Shown: positions 1-13,640 of the stretch, one piece after another
How positions within the stretch are numbered: the stretch's first letter is position 1
Layout of the letters: the number at the start of each line of letters is the position of its first letter
Source: Penicillium oxalicum
Lineage: Eukaryota; Ascomycota; Eurotiomycetes; Eurotiales; Aspergillaceae
NCBI RefSeq assembly: GCF_001723175.1
Contig: NC_064653.1
Coordinates: 744,001 to 808,000, forward strand
Direction: 5' to 3'
Length of the DNA: 64,000 nucleotides
Position numbers and translations under genes: made by a program
The notes under the pieces: generated by a model
The model's input: only the letters and a program-made list of their open reading frames with translations
The model's database searches: none
Told to the model about the DNA's origin: nothing

Positions 1-1151
1 AGGTCCCGAATAACCGAGCAAGAGAGAATACGGTCACTACGGTATGAATGTCCTTTCATTCGAGTCGAAAGATTACTCGGGTAATATTCCTCCTCACTCA
101 TTGTTCCACAGTCCATCTCTGACATTAATCAGTCCACCGAGACACGTACTACCTCACATTTCCCTGTTCACCGTCTCTGCACGAGCCACTATGTGAGACA
201 CACGGAGGAGGGGTGGGGGACCGGGGGGGGACAAACGAGTCGGAGCCGCTCATTGAGGAGCTAGCGAGCGATTCTAGAAGGCCGACTCTAGAGCTAATTA
301 TCCATGTGGCGTGCGCTACTGGGTATCCGCGGACTCCCGAGTTCAAGGCTCGAACAGCAGCCAGGCAATAATCGAGTTTTGGCTTCGTCTGTTCTGAGGC
401 CCATGCTCATCGGCACCAGCCTACCGGTCTCGTGGCTGCCACGAGGATGGGAGGAGGTTGCTCATACCCTCTTGAAAACGACTCGATGCATATCGCCCTG
501 ACTTGAACGAGCGTCTTTTCTGATTGATTGAACCCCTAAGTGGAAACAAAGCGACCCTCTCCTGATCCGATGGGAACCGGGTCCATCTCCGTTCGCAGGG
601 GGCTATGGTCGCGCTCGGTACCCCGGTCTTGTCAGTGTTGCGATTATATTATAGACCGGGATATCGGCCGTTTAGAATAAGTCCTGGGGTAGCCGGGCTC
701 AGACATGCCTCCGGAATCCAGTAGCATGAATACCTAGCAAATCCCATCTTCTACAATATTGGTCATAGAACACTGAAGGCCGTGGCATGTAAAAACGCCA
801 ATGCGTCTAACTCACCAAAGGTCTGCCAAAATGACTTTGCGCGGTCTTGCCTGTATGAACTGGCGTAAATGTGGTCTATTGATGGTATGTTGTGGAAGTT
901 TTACTCCATGATACCACTACCCAGATACATATACTCTAGAACATCGCACCGTTCAAAGAAGAGTAATCAGGAATGGATCATATTACAGGACAGGAAAGCA
1001 TGATTGAAAATCAGCAGTTCTAAACTACCTCCTATTACCCATTCTCGTCTTCCCTACGATTCTCTTCAAATGTACCACAAGAGTATGTAAGACCTGAGGG
1101 TTTGACGGGTTCAATCAGCCAATTCTGTCACTGTCTCTAGAATCAATGGTG

Positions 1152-1168
1152 CCCCCCCCCCCCCCCCC
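1152..1168. repeat. Poly-C run (17 C)
   Basis: Uninterrupted run of 17 cytosines in non-coding DNA. It is one of about a dozen G/C homopolymers of nine bases or more in the window. Length errors are common in such runs. Confidence 0.9.
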
Positions 1169-4100
1169 GTTCCAAGGCAACACTTTGATGGACATTGCGT
1201 AATACAAATTACTACGATAGTCAACCCGAAAAACTCCAGGTCCAGGTCAAAATCTGCGTAGATCTACAGGCAGTTTGTCAATCTTGATAGCAAGCAAATT
1301 CGTTCAACAAGGGAATTGATCTGCGAAGCCCCCATGAAATGGAATTAAACGGTCTCTGCCCTGACTTTCTACTGTTATTTAATATCCTTGTAGTCTGACT
1401 GTATTTCGTGATTACGTGCAGGATTTCAAGCTTTAGCTTGGCTTTTCAGATGCACTCCAGACTGGTCCCCAAAAAATGGGTTGTCAGATTCTGTCGGATG
1501 AGATTCATTGATTCACGAGAATTCATTTCAGCGGTGGGGAGAAACGAAAAGTCATATGGGAGGCCGTTGGGGAGACCCTATACTGTGTCATACATGTAGC
1601 TTTGGTCGAAGACGTTGCAATGTAAACGGATATTTCACCTTTCTGGTAGATATATTCTCAGGATGATCTACCTAGTTTATGTCTGGTCTTTGTACCAAGA
1701 TCGGCCAACCAGTGGTGATCAAACTATTGATGACTATCATTTGCTGAAAGGTCAGAGTATTCTTGGGTTCATTCAACACATTCGACAAACATTGATATCT
1801 GGCGTTCAGGATTGGTCGAATGTAGGCTCATAAATTACAACGTGGGTTTTTGGCGGGATGATCTTTCTGATTCTCAGCCAGGGAATGGATATTGGAATAC
1901 GGTAGATCGTTCTAATCTCACTCATAAGAGAGGGCTTCCTCAGTTGGAAAGTGTGTGTGATATCGATTTCTATCCAGGAAACTGGATGATCATGCGCTGC
2001 TTAGTGTCGGATATCACTGATTGATACTATCAATGGCATCTGGACTCAGACCTAGTCATTCGAATGGACTTTGTTAATGTCCTCCAAAAAGACATAGAAG
2101 TCATCCACAGTATGCTATTCTAGAGTAGATAGCAGTCAGCACGTCTTCAAGTGTGCTTAGGTTAATATCAACACAAAGACCGTGACATTGATACATCTCC
2201 CCACGCCAATCGATCTCCCTCCAGCTTGCCACTATGGCTATGGAGGGTCTTTCACGCTGATACACCTAACGGGATGGTCTTTAATGATAAACATATTTCC
2301 TCCATCCCGATCACCGTTTCCAGTTAGTCGAAACCATCTGCCTGTCCATAAATAGAAGACTTACGGACTCCCAGGTTGTCTCCCGCAGAGACTTGCATTT
2401 TCAGACATGAACAGATGCTGCGATTGGACTAAATCAAATTTCTTCTCTTTCGTCGGCTTAGATATGACCCCGACAAGACCTTCAAGGCTGCTTCTAGCCT
2501 GGTAGTCGTTTTACATTCTAAATCCAAACTCCCCACTCGCAACTCATCCTTATGATTCGCGTGGATTACCCGACAAATCAAGCTGACTGGTTTCCTGAGG
2601 CTTCGGTTCAGTGAGTAATGGAGATATCACAGACCCTGCCGTTTCTCTACAACTAGTGACACGAGTGGTACGCCCATATACTTCATTGAAGGAAACCTAG
2701 TTGAGAGACATCCAGTCCGGGCCGCGAGTGTCCGAAATTTGACACGACTATGTAGCATGTTCGATTCAAGCAGACTCATACAGATGTTGAAAACATCCGG
2801 GCTGGATACCTTGAAGAAAAAACTTTTACAAGGACTTCTCAGTGTCGTGCTGCCTCCATGTGCCTGTCCAATCTATTAGAAAAAAAACGGAGTCGATCGA
2901 ACGCGAATCAGCGTGCCCGAACAAAACATATCGTATATCAACTACCACAGTAGACATGGAATTGTGATGAAGGGATCGCATTCACAAGAGCCCATTTGGT
3001 CGCTAACGTGTCTTCTTAGGATACTGACGTCTGTGACTGAGCAAGAGTGGGAAACAAACATCCATGTTCGCTATAATTGCGCGGAGAACATGTTTGTGTC
3101 TCGTCTTTAAAGCAAGAACGGGCAGTTTCCTGCATCATTCATATTGCACCATAGCCTCGAATGACTAGGACTGTTACCTGGCCTTCTTGATAAGATTCTG
3201 CTGTTTTCAACTCAAGCTTGAGCACACTTATAGACTCTCTTTGAGAGTAAATCACTGGCAGGTTGTAACTCAAAGACCCGTTGTCATAATGCTCACGGCA
3301 TAATTGTCAAGAAATTTCCTCCATTGGAACATTGTCGCATAAGGAAGGGCATATATTTCGCTATGCAGGACCTTGCATGTCCTCCAATATAGGCATAGGC
3401 ATGGGCCGAATAGGTACACACTTGTCAACCTTCGCATTATATCAAAGCCACTTTTCCGAAACGATATCTGTGTGCTTAAGACAAGGTTTGAAGTCATTCC
3501 ATGGAAAGTGTTAGGTACGCAAAAGTATCTTGTTGAATCAATCAATTATTCTTCGCATGCAAACCATAATAGAGACTATACCATGCTGATATAGGGCGAG
3601 ACTGACCAGGCGCTGAATCCATCGATCTGCTATACCGTCACTGACGGGCAATACTCACTAGGTCAGAAATAAAGCACGTGTTAACCTTAGCGTGATGACC
3701 AGCTCATCGAGATGATCTTGGTTAAGTTGTAGAGTATCATTTTCTGCACATGGGACTTCCTACATACGTCCAGTCTCGCTTTCTATCGAGCTTCAAGGAC
3801 TGTCAAATCTCGACATACATATATTCCCTATGTTTGTACGAGAAGCACAAACAATCTTGCTTATACCTCAGCACCCAATACTCAATCAGATTGTCCTGTC
3901 GAAAGCTCTACACGTACTGCCCCAAGTCCAGACACACACAAATGTGCCACACTGTATTGGACACGACCACCCGAGTCTCCAGCATTCATGCATATCGAGA
4001 CAGCAGAGTTCTAACATTAGCATGCTTCATTACTACCTTTTGTTCGCAGCATCTCTTCACACAAATTCCCACTCTGCTCAAATTAATGTTGCCGGCTAAC

Positions 4101-4252
4101 GAGGACTCCACCACCACGCCCGTTCTCACCCGAGTCTCGAAGAACAGATTCTTCCACCACCCCTTTAATATGGATGAAGGCGCATTGCAGTGATAACTCT
4201 CAAATCGAAATTCTATCCAGGCCGCACTGGGCACTCAATCCCCTTCACAGTC

Positions 4253-4257
<5 letters not shown>

Positions 4258-4336
<79 letters not shown>
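4258..4336. repeat. (AC)n microsatellite, about 39 units
   Basis: 79 bases of uninterrupted AC dinucleotide, followed by a degenerate CA-rich tail. It generates spurious Thr-His and Cys-Val repeat frames on both strands that are not genes. Confidence 0.98.
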
Positions 4337-4339
<3 letters not shown>

Positions 4340-4934
4340 CCAAACACACAAACCCACTCCTCCGCTCGTCAAGAGTGGTATGTTTGATGTAGTGGATTCT
4401 TACAAAGGCATAACTGCCGCCGGGTTCTCCGCCACCAGCAACACCCATTATCTCTCGTTCGGAGGGAAGGAGGGAGAAAAAGACTCCACCATTCAAACAG
4501 GCTAATAATTTGATCAACTCGTCAGCACCGTCGAACCAACCGGGGAACTGGATTCTGTCGCAGATTCCGAGCCCACCTGTGGAGTCGACCAAGGGAAGAG
4601 AGGGAGAGAAGAAGAAAAGAAAAAGAGAAAAAGGTTCGTGCTAACAACACGCCCCAAACCCCTGGGACGCAGGGAGAGACCAGTAGTGTTCTATGATCCT
4701 TTCCAGAAGGTTTTTCAGATGTTTGACGAATGGAGATGAGACGAGAGGACCTCCTGGGGATGCTTACCAAATGAGAATTTTGGAGAGAGTAGTATTGTAT
4801 CACCGCTCCGTATACCTCACTACCGTCAGGTTATTGGCCGTGAACTTGCGCGCACATACAGTCCGTACGACATCCATTTGCCATTCTGAAGATCCGAGCT
4901 CGTCTGCAGGTGCGATCGATCCCTAGATTTGCCC

Positions 4935-5028
4935 CCATCGGCAATCTTGGAAACATGAGTAGCTCACAAAATCCACTCGGGTTCTATCCATGTACATATG
5001 TACAGCTAGGGACCATCGACAATCTTGG
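4935..5028. repeat. Palindrome between two near-identical 16-mers
   Basis: CCATCGGCAATCTTGG at 4935-4950 and CCATCGACAATCTTGG at 5013-5028 differ at one base. Between them, 4991-5004 is the perfect 14-bp palindrome TGTACATATGTACA. No open reading frame explains the arrangement. Confidence 0.7.
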
Positions 5029-8000
5029 CATGTCTTGGGGTGTTTCCACTGCTGATCAGTGATTTGAATCGATGTAGATGTATAGAGTAGAAATATTCTA
5101 TCGAAAATAGGTCCCATCTACCTTCCTACCTACCTACTACCCCTGCATCGTTCCACCACGGCCCTGATCATCCTCTGCACAGCGCGCGCATAAGAGCAGC
5201 AAAGAAGTTGAGATGTTCGGATTCAATCAGGTCAGAGCTTGTCGCACCGAGACCGGTATGTAAGCAATTTATTCTCTTTTTTTTTTCTCACTTTTTATCC
5301 TTTCATCTTTTTCAAAAAGCATCGCAAAAACGAGGGCATTCAATCCAATAACCAATCAAGCACAACATCAATAACTATAATTGATTTGTCCTGAAATTAT
5401 GTACTTCCACTACTCCCTCCCCGATGAATGTGTCAGCACGCCCAAAAGAGAAACAATTTGCCCGAGGTCACATTATCGGCGGAAGAACGTATGTCTTATG
5501 CCTCGTATGGGATGTCTCACAGCTAAAACCACAACCTAAGCGCTCCCATCCCATCCCACCGATGTGACTTGTCAGCGGAAGATGAAGATGGTGGGGGGGG
5601 GGCAGGGCATAGACGGACAGAAGTGGGCATTTAATCGGGACCGGACCACGGTCGGAGACTAGATTCCTATGCAGGAGGATTCCCGGAAGAAGAGGAGGAT
5701 CAAGCACGACAGGGCTAGTAGTAAAGGGTAGTTCCATCAAAAAGTGATAATCATAATGCAAAAGGGCGGGTAGCAGCAGCTTGAACCAAGGGAGACATCA
5801 CACGGGGGCTTCGGGAAGTAACCATGGATAGGATTGGATTATGCCTTTGACGACTCCACTCCACTTCCACACTGGGCCCAGGAACACATCTGCGGTGTTG
5901 TGATTGATCGGGATGATTGGAAAGGGACGGGTGTAATGGGGGGTCCTAAAAATCTATAATAAAGCGATGCGATGATTGAGTGGGCTTAGAAGGAAATCCA
6001 GGACTGTACTGTATAGATCTGTTTCTTTGGTGGGGTAGGGATCGTGATCTGTATATGGACCCATGAGACGAGTAGACAATTATTGTATATTGTATGGTAG
6101 GAGGAATATTTGCGAGAGCTTGATCAAGGTCAATGATTATACTCGGCTAAGCGGTCAAGTCTTCGAATTCGAATATGCACAAAATTACTACTGAATGTGG
6201 TTCTCTCGAGATATTTGCTCCACAGAGGTACCCATGACGAGCCGCACAGAATCCATTGGCTCGTACTGGTACAGTAAGTAGCTGTCTCTGAGCTTTTCCA
6301 TTCTTCATCCACCTGCTACCAAAGTGGGTCTCACATTTTCAATTGCACCCTTTCGAGAAATCCTTTACTTCATTAGCAGGACGCGCTTCAGCAGTCAATG
6401 CAATCACAGATTGCTCACATTTTCTTGGCCCATGGAAGCAAATTTAAAATGGTCGTCAGTTTCTACGGTATGTTGCCCATTCGACCTCAGGCATGGCGCA
6501 AGCTTGGAACAACCGCAAGCGCTAGACCGATCATGAGTAAAGAAAAATTGGATCAGGATTGGACTAAAGGTCGGACATTGAGATTTATCGGCGCAAATAG
6601 GAAGCGAGGGTCCGCGCACACTGGAAGAAAAAAATTTTTCCCTTTTAAAAGATTGTCAAGATAGACATAAAATTTCAATCTACCGGGCTCAGAGACTCCA
6701 GACGAGTGTCCAAGCCACGGCAAAAGTGGAGGAGCGGCCCTGCGCCAGAGTGATCCTGGTGTTCCGAATTCAATGAGAAGTCGTGGCGGTGAAGATTGAG
6801 AATGGCAAAGCTGACCTGGCATCCCAGGGGATGCCGAACCTGATGGTCCCGGACATGATACTAAAAAGACTGCAACTAGTAGAGATCTCACCTGATTTAC
6901 AAACCGGCGCACTAAGAACCATGCTCAGTGCTCACCGACAGATACGCAACGACATTGCTAGCCATCAGTGCATACCGAATGAGCAGACGACGGGACACAA
7001 GCTTTCATCATGAGGCTATTCCACAAATCGCCCAGTTCAGCAGGCAGGAACGTACGAATACGTAAAGGCGACATGGCACTTGCGACCGAGTTCCAATACT
7101 GTAGAGACCTCCATTAGTTCTCCTGTCCCACGGGTGGACGACTATACAGCGGCTGTGGCCCATAGTGCAGGGACTGCGCATACTGGAGGAAATAAAGACG
7201 ATGCTCTGTGTGGCTGACGCGAGGGAGCTGTCGGGGGGAGGAAGAGTGAATCCTAGCCAAGGCTTGCCCGGCAAGGTTGGTGCAGGTGGACACTAGCTCA
7301 GGGGGGCCGGCGCCGGGGAAGCAGCTTCCGTGATTCCAATGAGAAGACGGTGGAGTGTGTGAAAGTGGAGTTTTCGTCTTGGGGCTGGGACTCTGGAGCG
7401 AGCAAAGGTCGCCAAATCTCACTGAATGGTGTAATGGTCCGACGGTGCGGGAGAGATGATTTCCTTGTGCTCATACCCTCGGATGACTGGTTGCAATTCG
7501 TGCTCAGCAAGACCGGAAAGGATCGGAGATGATTTCGTCCCTCCCTTGAAGACGGAGGATGCGCTGATCTAGAGTGAGAGAGGCAGACAGCAGAAATCCA
7601 TTCTTCATCCCATCAAGGTCAGAGAAGCCGCAAATGTCTGAACAAGTCTAGGCATCGGAATGAGAATGATGATCCCTTGTCTAGTGCAGGACGGATATGG
7701 AATGATTGGCTCTTTCTTTTCCGGACGATCCAGAGACCTCATTTTTCAGCGACATCATTGAATGAGAAAGGGTGTTGATCGAGCAAAGCCAAGGTTTCCT
7801 GTTCTGTACAAATGGCGGAGTCATGATCAGGCAGAAAGAGCAACTAGCGGTATGCCCGGGGGTACTTCAGAACCTCCGGCAGGGTTCGAAGCGGTGAAGT
7901 CACCGCCCCCAAGATCGTGGTGACACTAGTGCCTGGTCACTCCTCCCGGATACTGGAATCGCAAGTCCAGGGTCCTCCAGCAGTTGGTACATGACTACAT

Positions 8001-11000
8001 GTCCTTGCGCAGAGGGCCTGAAGGGGTCGTTCGCCGTATTTGATGGAAGGGCGAACGGACATGCTGTGGAAGGACAGTGAAGAAACTGAAAAGAAAGGCT
8101 CTGCCAGTAGTCGCCCTGAGCTCGACGTTCCTGCTTGGGTCGAGAACGTTGGAAACGGGGTCGGTCCGCTACATGCATCGGAAAGTGGATCAGACTCCAG
8201 TCGCTGTGAGTGAAGTTTCAAAGGTTACCAAGCGTCGGAAAAGCTAGCATATTATTATTATCATTGTGGACACGACACTTCCCACTGAACCTCTCAATTT
8301 GCATTCTGAGCCAAAACTTGAATAATTGTGAATGAAGCTCCTTCTAGATTTGTGGATAAAATAGAGAAGTCGAGCGTCTCGCCTGTTTTCAGCCCGTTCC
8401 AGCAGTCCACGCGCGCTAAGTCTGAGTTTCCAGCCCATGGCAGAAGCATATCCTGGAACTACACAGTAACGATGAGTGGTCTCCCGCGTCTTATGGATGT
8501 TCCACGCTACGGGCCTCCCAGCGCTTCACCGACAAAGTAGAATTCTTTCCGACAACTCTGTATCATCATGATGCAGACTGATTGCACATGTTGGGAACCC
8601 GCGATGCTTCTGAAATCTTCCAAATTGGTGGCCTGGCGGTAGGAGCCGCAAGAGACCGGATCTCCGTCTAGGCAGGGGACCGAAACACAAAATCAGTTCA
8701 AACTCAGTCCGAGTTGATCCTTGCCAACTTGTCGAGAACCCATCGATCCGCCTCATACCAGTTCCCCAGTTCTGCCCTGCGCTCATGAGCAAATCATGAG
8801 CTGCAGTGTTCAGTATTGGGCGCATCATTGTACATGAAATTTTACATATCTGTTAGTCTCGACTCTCTCGAATTTGTAGGTGAGAGAGGGGGGGAGTTTG
8901 CTGTTGATTTCATCGTACATGAGTGAAGCTCTCTCGCAATCCACGAACTCCATGGACAAAGTGGGCCACCAATCGATCGGCAATGTTGTAGTGAGGCGAC
9001 CAATGGAGAATGACCTGAGATGTATGGTCCTCCGGGAGAATATTGCCACCCCCTTTTCAAGCTTTTGCCAACGACAGGAGGGGTCTCCCATCACCTTTTG
9101 GCCCGACGCGTTTCCTAAGGAACCGCGTCACGGTTCTTCGCGTCGGCAGTCCCCTCGTGAAAATGTATGATGCAGGCCCCACGTCAGCCACGGGCAGAAT
9201 GGCTAAGGCTGCGGAAACTGGCTTTTGGGAGGGTCGCGTTGCGATAGAGGACCTATCTTGCGGTGTGCTATTCTGCCAGCTCATAGTAGATCGTTTAGTT
9301 GGTCTTTGAATCCTATCCGTCTCTCTGTTTTGTGCCATTATCGTAACGGTGAAGCCTGAAGAGGGGGGGAAAGGGAACATGCACTATTAATCATATCAGT
9401 AAGACCAATGGAAAGCACCCATTCTATTTTAATGGTCCACCGTTGTGAGCGATGATCTCGTCTGAAAAAGTTGCCGTGGGACAGCACAGAGTCGACTAGC
9501 TCGGCCTGAAAGAGAGCGTTCCTGATGGACTTTGCTTCAGACCGGGACGGCCAGTAGAAATGGCCATTCTGTGCAAGGCACGGCTCGGGGACCACCGATG
9601 CCCCTCCGACAAGAGTCACGCCCCCCGGAGTTTCGCTGCGTGGGGAAAAGCTCCGACTGTCGAGGGTCTCGGACGGGAGTGATCACATGTGACGCTCTGA
9701 AACATGAACGAGACGCTTCCAGCAAACCCTCTTCGTGCGTCTAGGACCGCTCGACCTGACGAAGATGACGATGGGGAAAGGCAGTCATCAAAGGTGAGTC
9801 GGGCGCGCACTTGTCGCATCGCAAAGATGTAAGCCCGGATTCTCATCTTGCATGCGGATCGTCCTGCAAGCCACCAGCTGATACCGAAGGGACCACGACG
9901 GAAATGCGGACACGGCCACAAGGGGCCAGGATATACAGAGTAATGAGCATATCGCCTGGATCGAGTGGTCCTGTCCGCAGTCTGTCCTTCTGTCGTCTCC
10001 ATGGTCTGGAGGTGCCACGCAGACGGACCAGTCTGAATCGTTCGCCGGAATCTCCATTGCAATTCCTTTTTGTAGCAGAGACGCGATCCACCCACTGAGA
10101 ATAAGGTCTTGGTGTCTCACCCGCGCGACCGCCACCATCTGGACGTGGTGTGCCCTGGAAGTGATACCGTGGCGCGAGCACACAATTTGGTCCCCCTTCG
10201 CAGCTCACTTGTTCCACGTTGTCGGGGGCAGCCAACATGTTCCACCAGGTCCGACCAGACCTGCTGTGGCACAAGCATTCTAACCGCCACATCCGGATCT
10301 CGCTCGGTCACCGAGGACCACGCGAAATTAGCACCCCCTGCTCGAGGAGCGACACATAAAATTGGGCTGCGTCCAAAAGTACCAAAGCTTCGGGCCATCG
10401 CCAATCAGAATATCCTTCAAGGCTGGAGCCAGACCCGGAGGTCAGAACTAGCTTCCGGCCACGGCGACCTTTCTTTTGAGTAATGAGCGGAAAAGTCCCG
10501 TCTGGAATGGACGCCAGACTGTGGCGCTGACTTTGCGTAGCCCCGTCCATGATTCATGATGGCTCGTCAACCTTCAAGACGTTTCGCTTTCTCTCTTCCC
10601 TTCTCTCTCTGGCCTCTCGCCCCCATTTATCGGCAGGATGATTGGTGCCGGGTAGGTAGACAGGACAACTTGGCACTGGGCCAGCTTGAGGATCACCTAG
10701 TTGGAGAGCCATAGCTGACCCTTTACCGTGACCCAGCCCTGTAAAGCAGAAGGATATTATTGCATAATCGTCTGGCCCGAGTACTTCAATAGTGGACGAT
10801 CCACCTGCACCTGGTGATGGCGGGGGAATCCTGCGGTGGGGACCAAGGGCGGAGCCCGATTGAGACCTTGCCTGAACTTCAGTAGTGCCGAGGGGGAAAG
10901 ACGCGTGCACCTTACGTGGTTGGCCGCTACTGAAAACTGCATTTCTCTTGAACTCTCTTGGACCAGGCCAAGTCTTCATCATCGGGTCTCGTCCAAGGAC

Positions 11001-12303
11001 GCTTTTGCTGGTCGCGTCGGATGGGGGCAGTCGCAGGACCGACCCTCGGGCCCAGACACCTGGAAGTCGCTGCCCGGTACTCGAGTGGCTGACCTCTCTT
11101 CGAACTCCCCCAAGTTGGTCGTCAGTGAGAAATGAGAAGTGATCTGTACAATTGCCGGGATGTACGTTGTATCTCCTGGGGACGCCCTAGCGCAGTGTGC
11201 GGCCGCCTTCAATTTGCCTCCCCCTGTCTCATTTTCCACAGGGCGATGGAGTCGCACCACTGTCCTTTCTCGGGGATTATTCTTTCATGGTGTGTTACTG
11301 ATGCCCCTCCCGAGGGATCCAAATAAGCATAGGATCATTTGATGCGATGACATTTATGACATAATGATGTAGCTTCTCGTCGGGAGCTATCCTGAACAAA
11401 TCAAGTCTCTCCATCGGTCATTGTCTCCCGCAACCGAAGTACGTGTGTTCAAGGTGCGAAAGGATGATGGTCCGATCGGATCTTGTTCCCACGGTACCTC
11501 TGCATATCGATCGACGATGGAGGGGTGATCGCGGATGACAGAGCAGGGAGGGGTAGGACAGTCATGAACCATGGTTGGTGATCAGGGCCATGAAAGAACA
11601 GTCTGATTCAAGCTGGAGAGATGATGACATCGCGGGGTCCTCTACGCTCCGTCGGTTGAACTTCTCTCCTCCCCCTCCTCCCCCGCCATCGAGCCATGAT
11701 CATCATCCATCTCTATCCATGGCGAGATGATGGTAGAAGGTTCTGGGGGAGCAAGCTCCCTGTGGATTCCGCCAGAGCCACACTAGGACGTGTCCTGAGG
11801 TTCTGTAGAATGGGGCGATAGCCTCTTGGGTTTCAACCAAACTAAATTCTCCCATTCACGGTCGAACGGTCACCTACCCTGGATGTTGTCGCGTGCGTCA
11901 ATCTTGTTTGCTGGGTACTCCCCGACTCACGACCACCTGGTGTCTTCCACATAGCAGAGTATCACTATCCGGTATCCACCGCCCAACCTTCAGGATGATG
12001 GGCGATGTGGACTGAGGGCATCTCTACAGGGGGTATCAAAACTGATGACACCAAGGAGTGCGCCCTGGCGCATCCGCTCACATACCTATCTAGGTTGCTC
12101 TGAGCCATCCCTCCAGCAGAGGGCGACTCGTTCACAGGGTGCCACGGCCGCGGACACTAACTTGCCTCACATGCCAGCCACATATCTCGTCAGTTGTGTC
12201 CCGGGCGATCACCACAGGATCAAATCTGGAGAGAGCAACGGTATGAGCGCCCGAGTCCAGATCCATCGCGCCCTGCAATGCAGCGAGGGGCTACTGATCC
12301 ACC

Positions 12304-12320
12304 GGGGGGGGGGGGGGGGG
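12304..12320. repeat. Poly-G run (17 G)
   Basis: Uninterrupted run of 17 guanines in non-coding DNA, the same length as the C run near 1.15 kb. Confidence 0.9.
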
Positions 12321-12599
12321 TCGTTGCTTTGAGTGTCTTGACCACTGGAGCTCTTCGCAGGTGCATAGGTCCCGGCCCATCTTGATTCTCTTGCCTCTTG
12401 CCGTGCCCTTCTTTGCATCTGGACTCTTTTGAGGTTGTCTTTGTGTTTTCGCTCGGGGTCCCCTGCATTTCCGAGCACCTCGGAATTCCATCCTTCTCAT
12501 TACTTCATTCCGATCGCCCGAGACTAGTTTTTACAAGAGAAGCTCCCGCCGTAGTCGAATAGAATGAGCTACAATGCAGAAGGAACCGGACCTTTCCTC

Positions 12600-12606
<7 letters not shown>

Positions 12607-12650
<44 letters not shown>
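12607..12650. repeat. (TC)22 microsatellite
   Basis: Perfect TC dinucleotide repeat; a shorter TC stretch lies about 50 bases downstream. Non-coding. Confidence 0.97.
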
Positions 12651-12653
<3 letters not shown>

Positions 12654-13640
12654 CTGTGTGTATGTGTAAATACTTGGACATCAAGACAAGATTGAGATCT
12701 CTCTCTCTCTCCGGCGTAAAGACTACGGTACCTATCAACTCTTCAATCAGCTATCTTGCGCCCTGTCACTTTGGGTGGGGACTGAAGCAAACTGTTAGCC
12801 AGCGCGACTCTGTCCCTCTATCGACTAGACTACCTGATCAAGGATCATGGATGCTGAAGTTGGGACCTATCCATCCATCCAGAAGGACTGGCTCTGGACA
12901 CTCGCGTCAGAAAGAAAGGAACGTCCGGCGGTCCCGATCAGGCAGGGAACCCCATTTCCGAGGACGCCATGTGGCTGCCTTGTTGGAGGTTTTTTTTTTT
13001 CTTTTGTCTTTTTCGTTCTTTTTTCTTTCTTGTTTTGGGAGGGAGATGATTTAATGATTTCTTTTTTCGTGTTTTGTCTGGGATTTTAACCTTTTGATCG
13101 TGGATAAGCCACCATCCCTCTTGGGTCAGCCGACTGTTTTGAGACTAGGGTCGAGAAATGATCATGATTTGTGTTCAAGGAATTATTACGAGTCGATTAT
13201 CTCCCAGGACGGAAGGGGGAGGGGATCCGTCGGAGGGGCACTAACTCCATCTGGCGAGAACGCGAGCGACGCGAAGGAAGGGAGATGAGATGAGCGCCGG
13301 TCTTCTGAGATGGGGACTAGGTTCCCCAAACGAGGATGGGTCGTGGTTGCGGGAGTGGAAAGTGCGTGGCCGGATGTAATCAGGTTGAAAGGGAGGGGCT
13401 GGGTCACCTGAGATCGAGATCTCAAGGGCGATTCCTTGTTCCGCTTTCCCACCCTGTCGTGGTACCGCGACCAGTTGACCCCCCGTCTGGCCCAGTTGCC
13501 CCGGGGCCATCCCCCTCTACAATGGCACCAACAACTAGTGACCGCCCCCCCTCCTCCTCACCTATCGGAAAAAAACTGGTCAGTCACGTAAAATGAATAC
13601 GGCAAAAAAAACCAGGCCCGCTTTTTGCCCCTCCGTAAGC

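Larger units (their letters stand above)
1..13640. other. Gene-poor region without a recognisable gene
   Basis: No reading frame here encodes a protein I recognise. The longest open frames (about 120-160 codons at 3.7-4.2, 6.5-6.9 and 9.6-10.5 kb) overlap one another on both strands, have no domain-like pattern and cannot be extended through plausible splice sites. The stretch contains an (AC)n and a (TC)n microsatellite, two 17-base G/C homopolymers, and a small palindrome flanked by a near-identical 16-mer pair at about 4.94-5.03 kb. It could be regulatory or noncoding-RNA DNA, or degraded mobile DNA that can no longer be recognised by eye. Confidence 0.6.

Noticed and set aside
3750..4193. 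147-codon open frame on the + strand
   Set aside because: No domain pattern, scattered Cys/His/Thr composition, overlapped by frames on both strands, and no splice sites extending it.
4174..4592. Frames with Thr-His or Cys-Val repeats
   Set aside because: Translations of the (AC)n microsatellite.
9616..10483. Several overlapping frames of 95-159 codons on both strands
   Set aside because: Open in most phases because of composition; no recognisable protein features or codon pattern favouring one frame.
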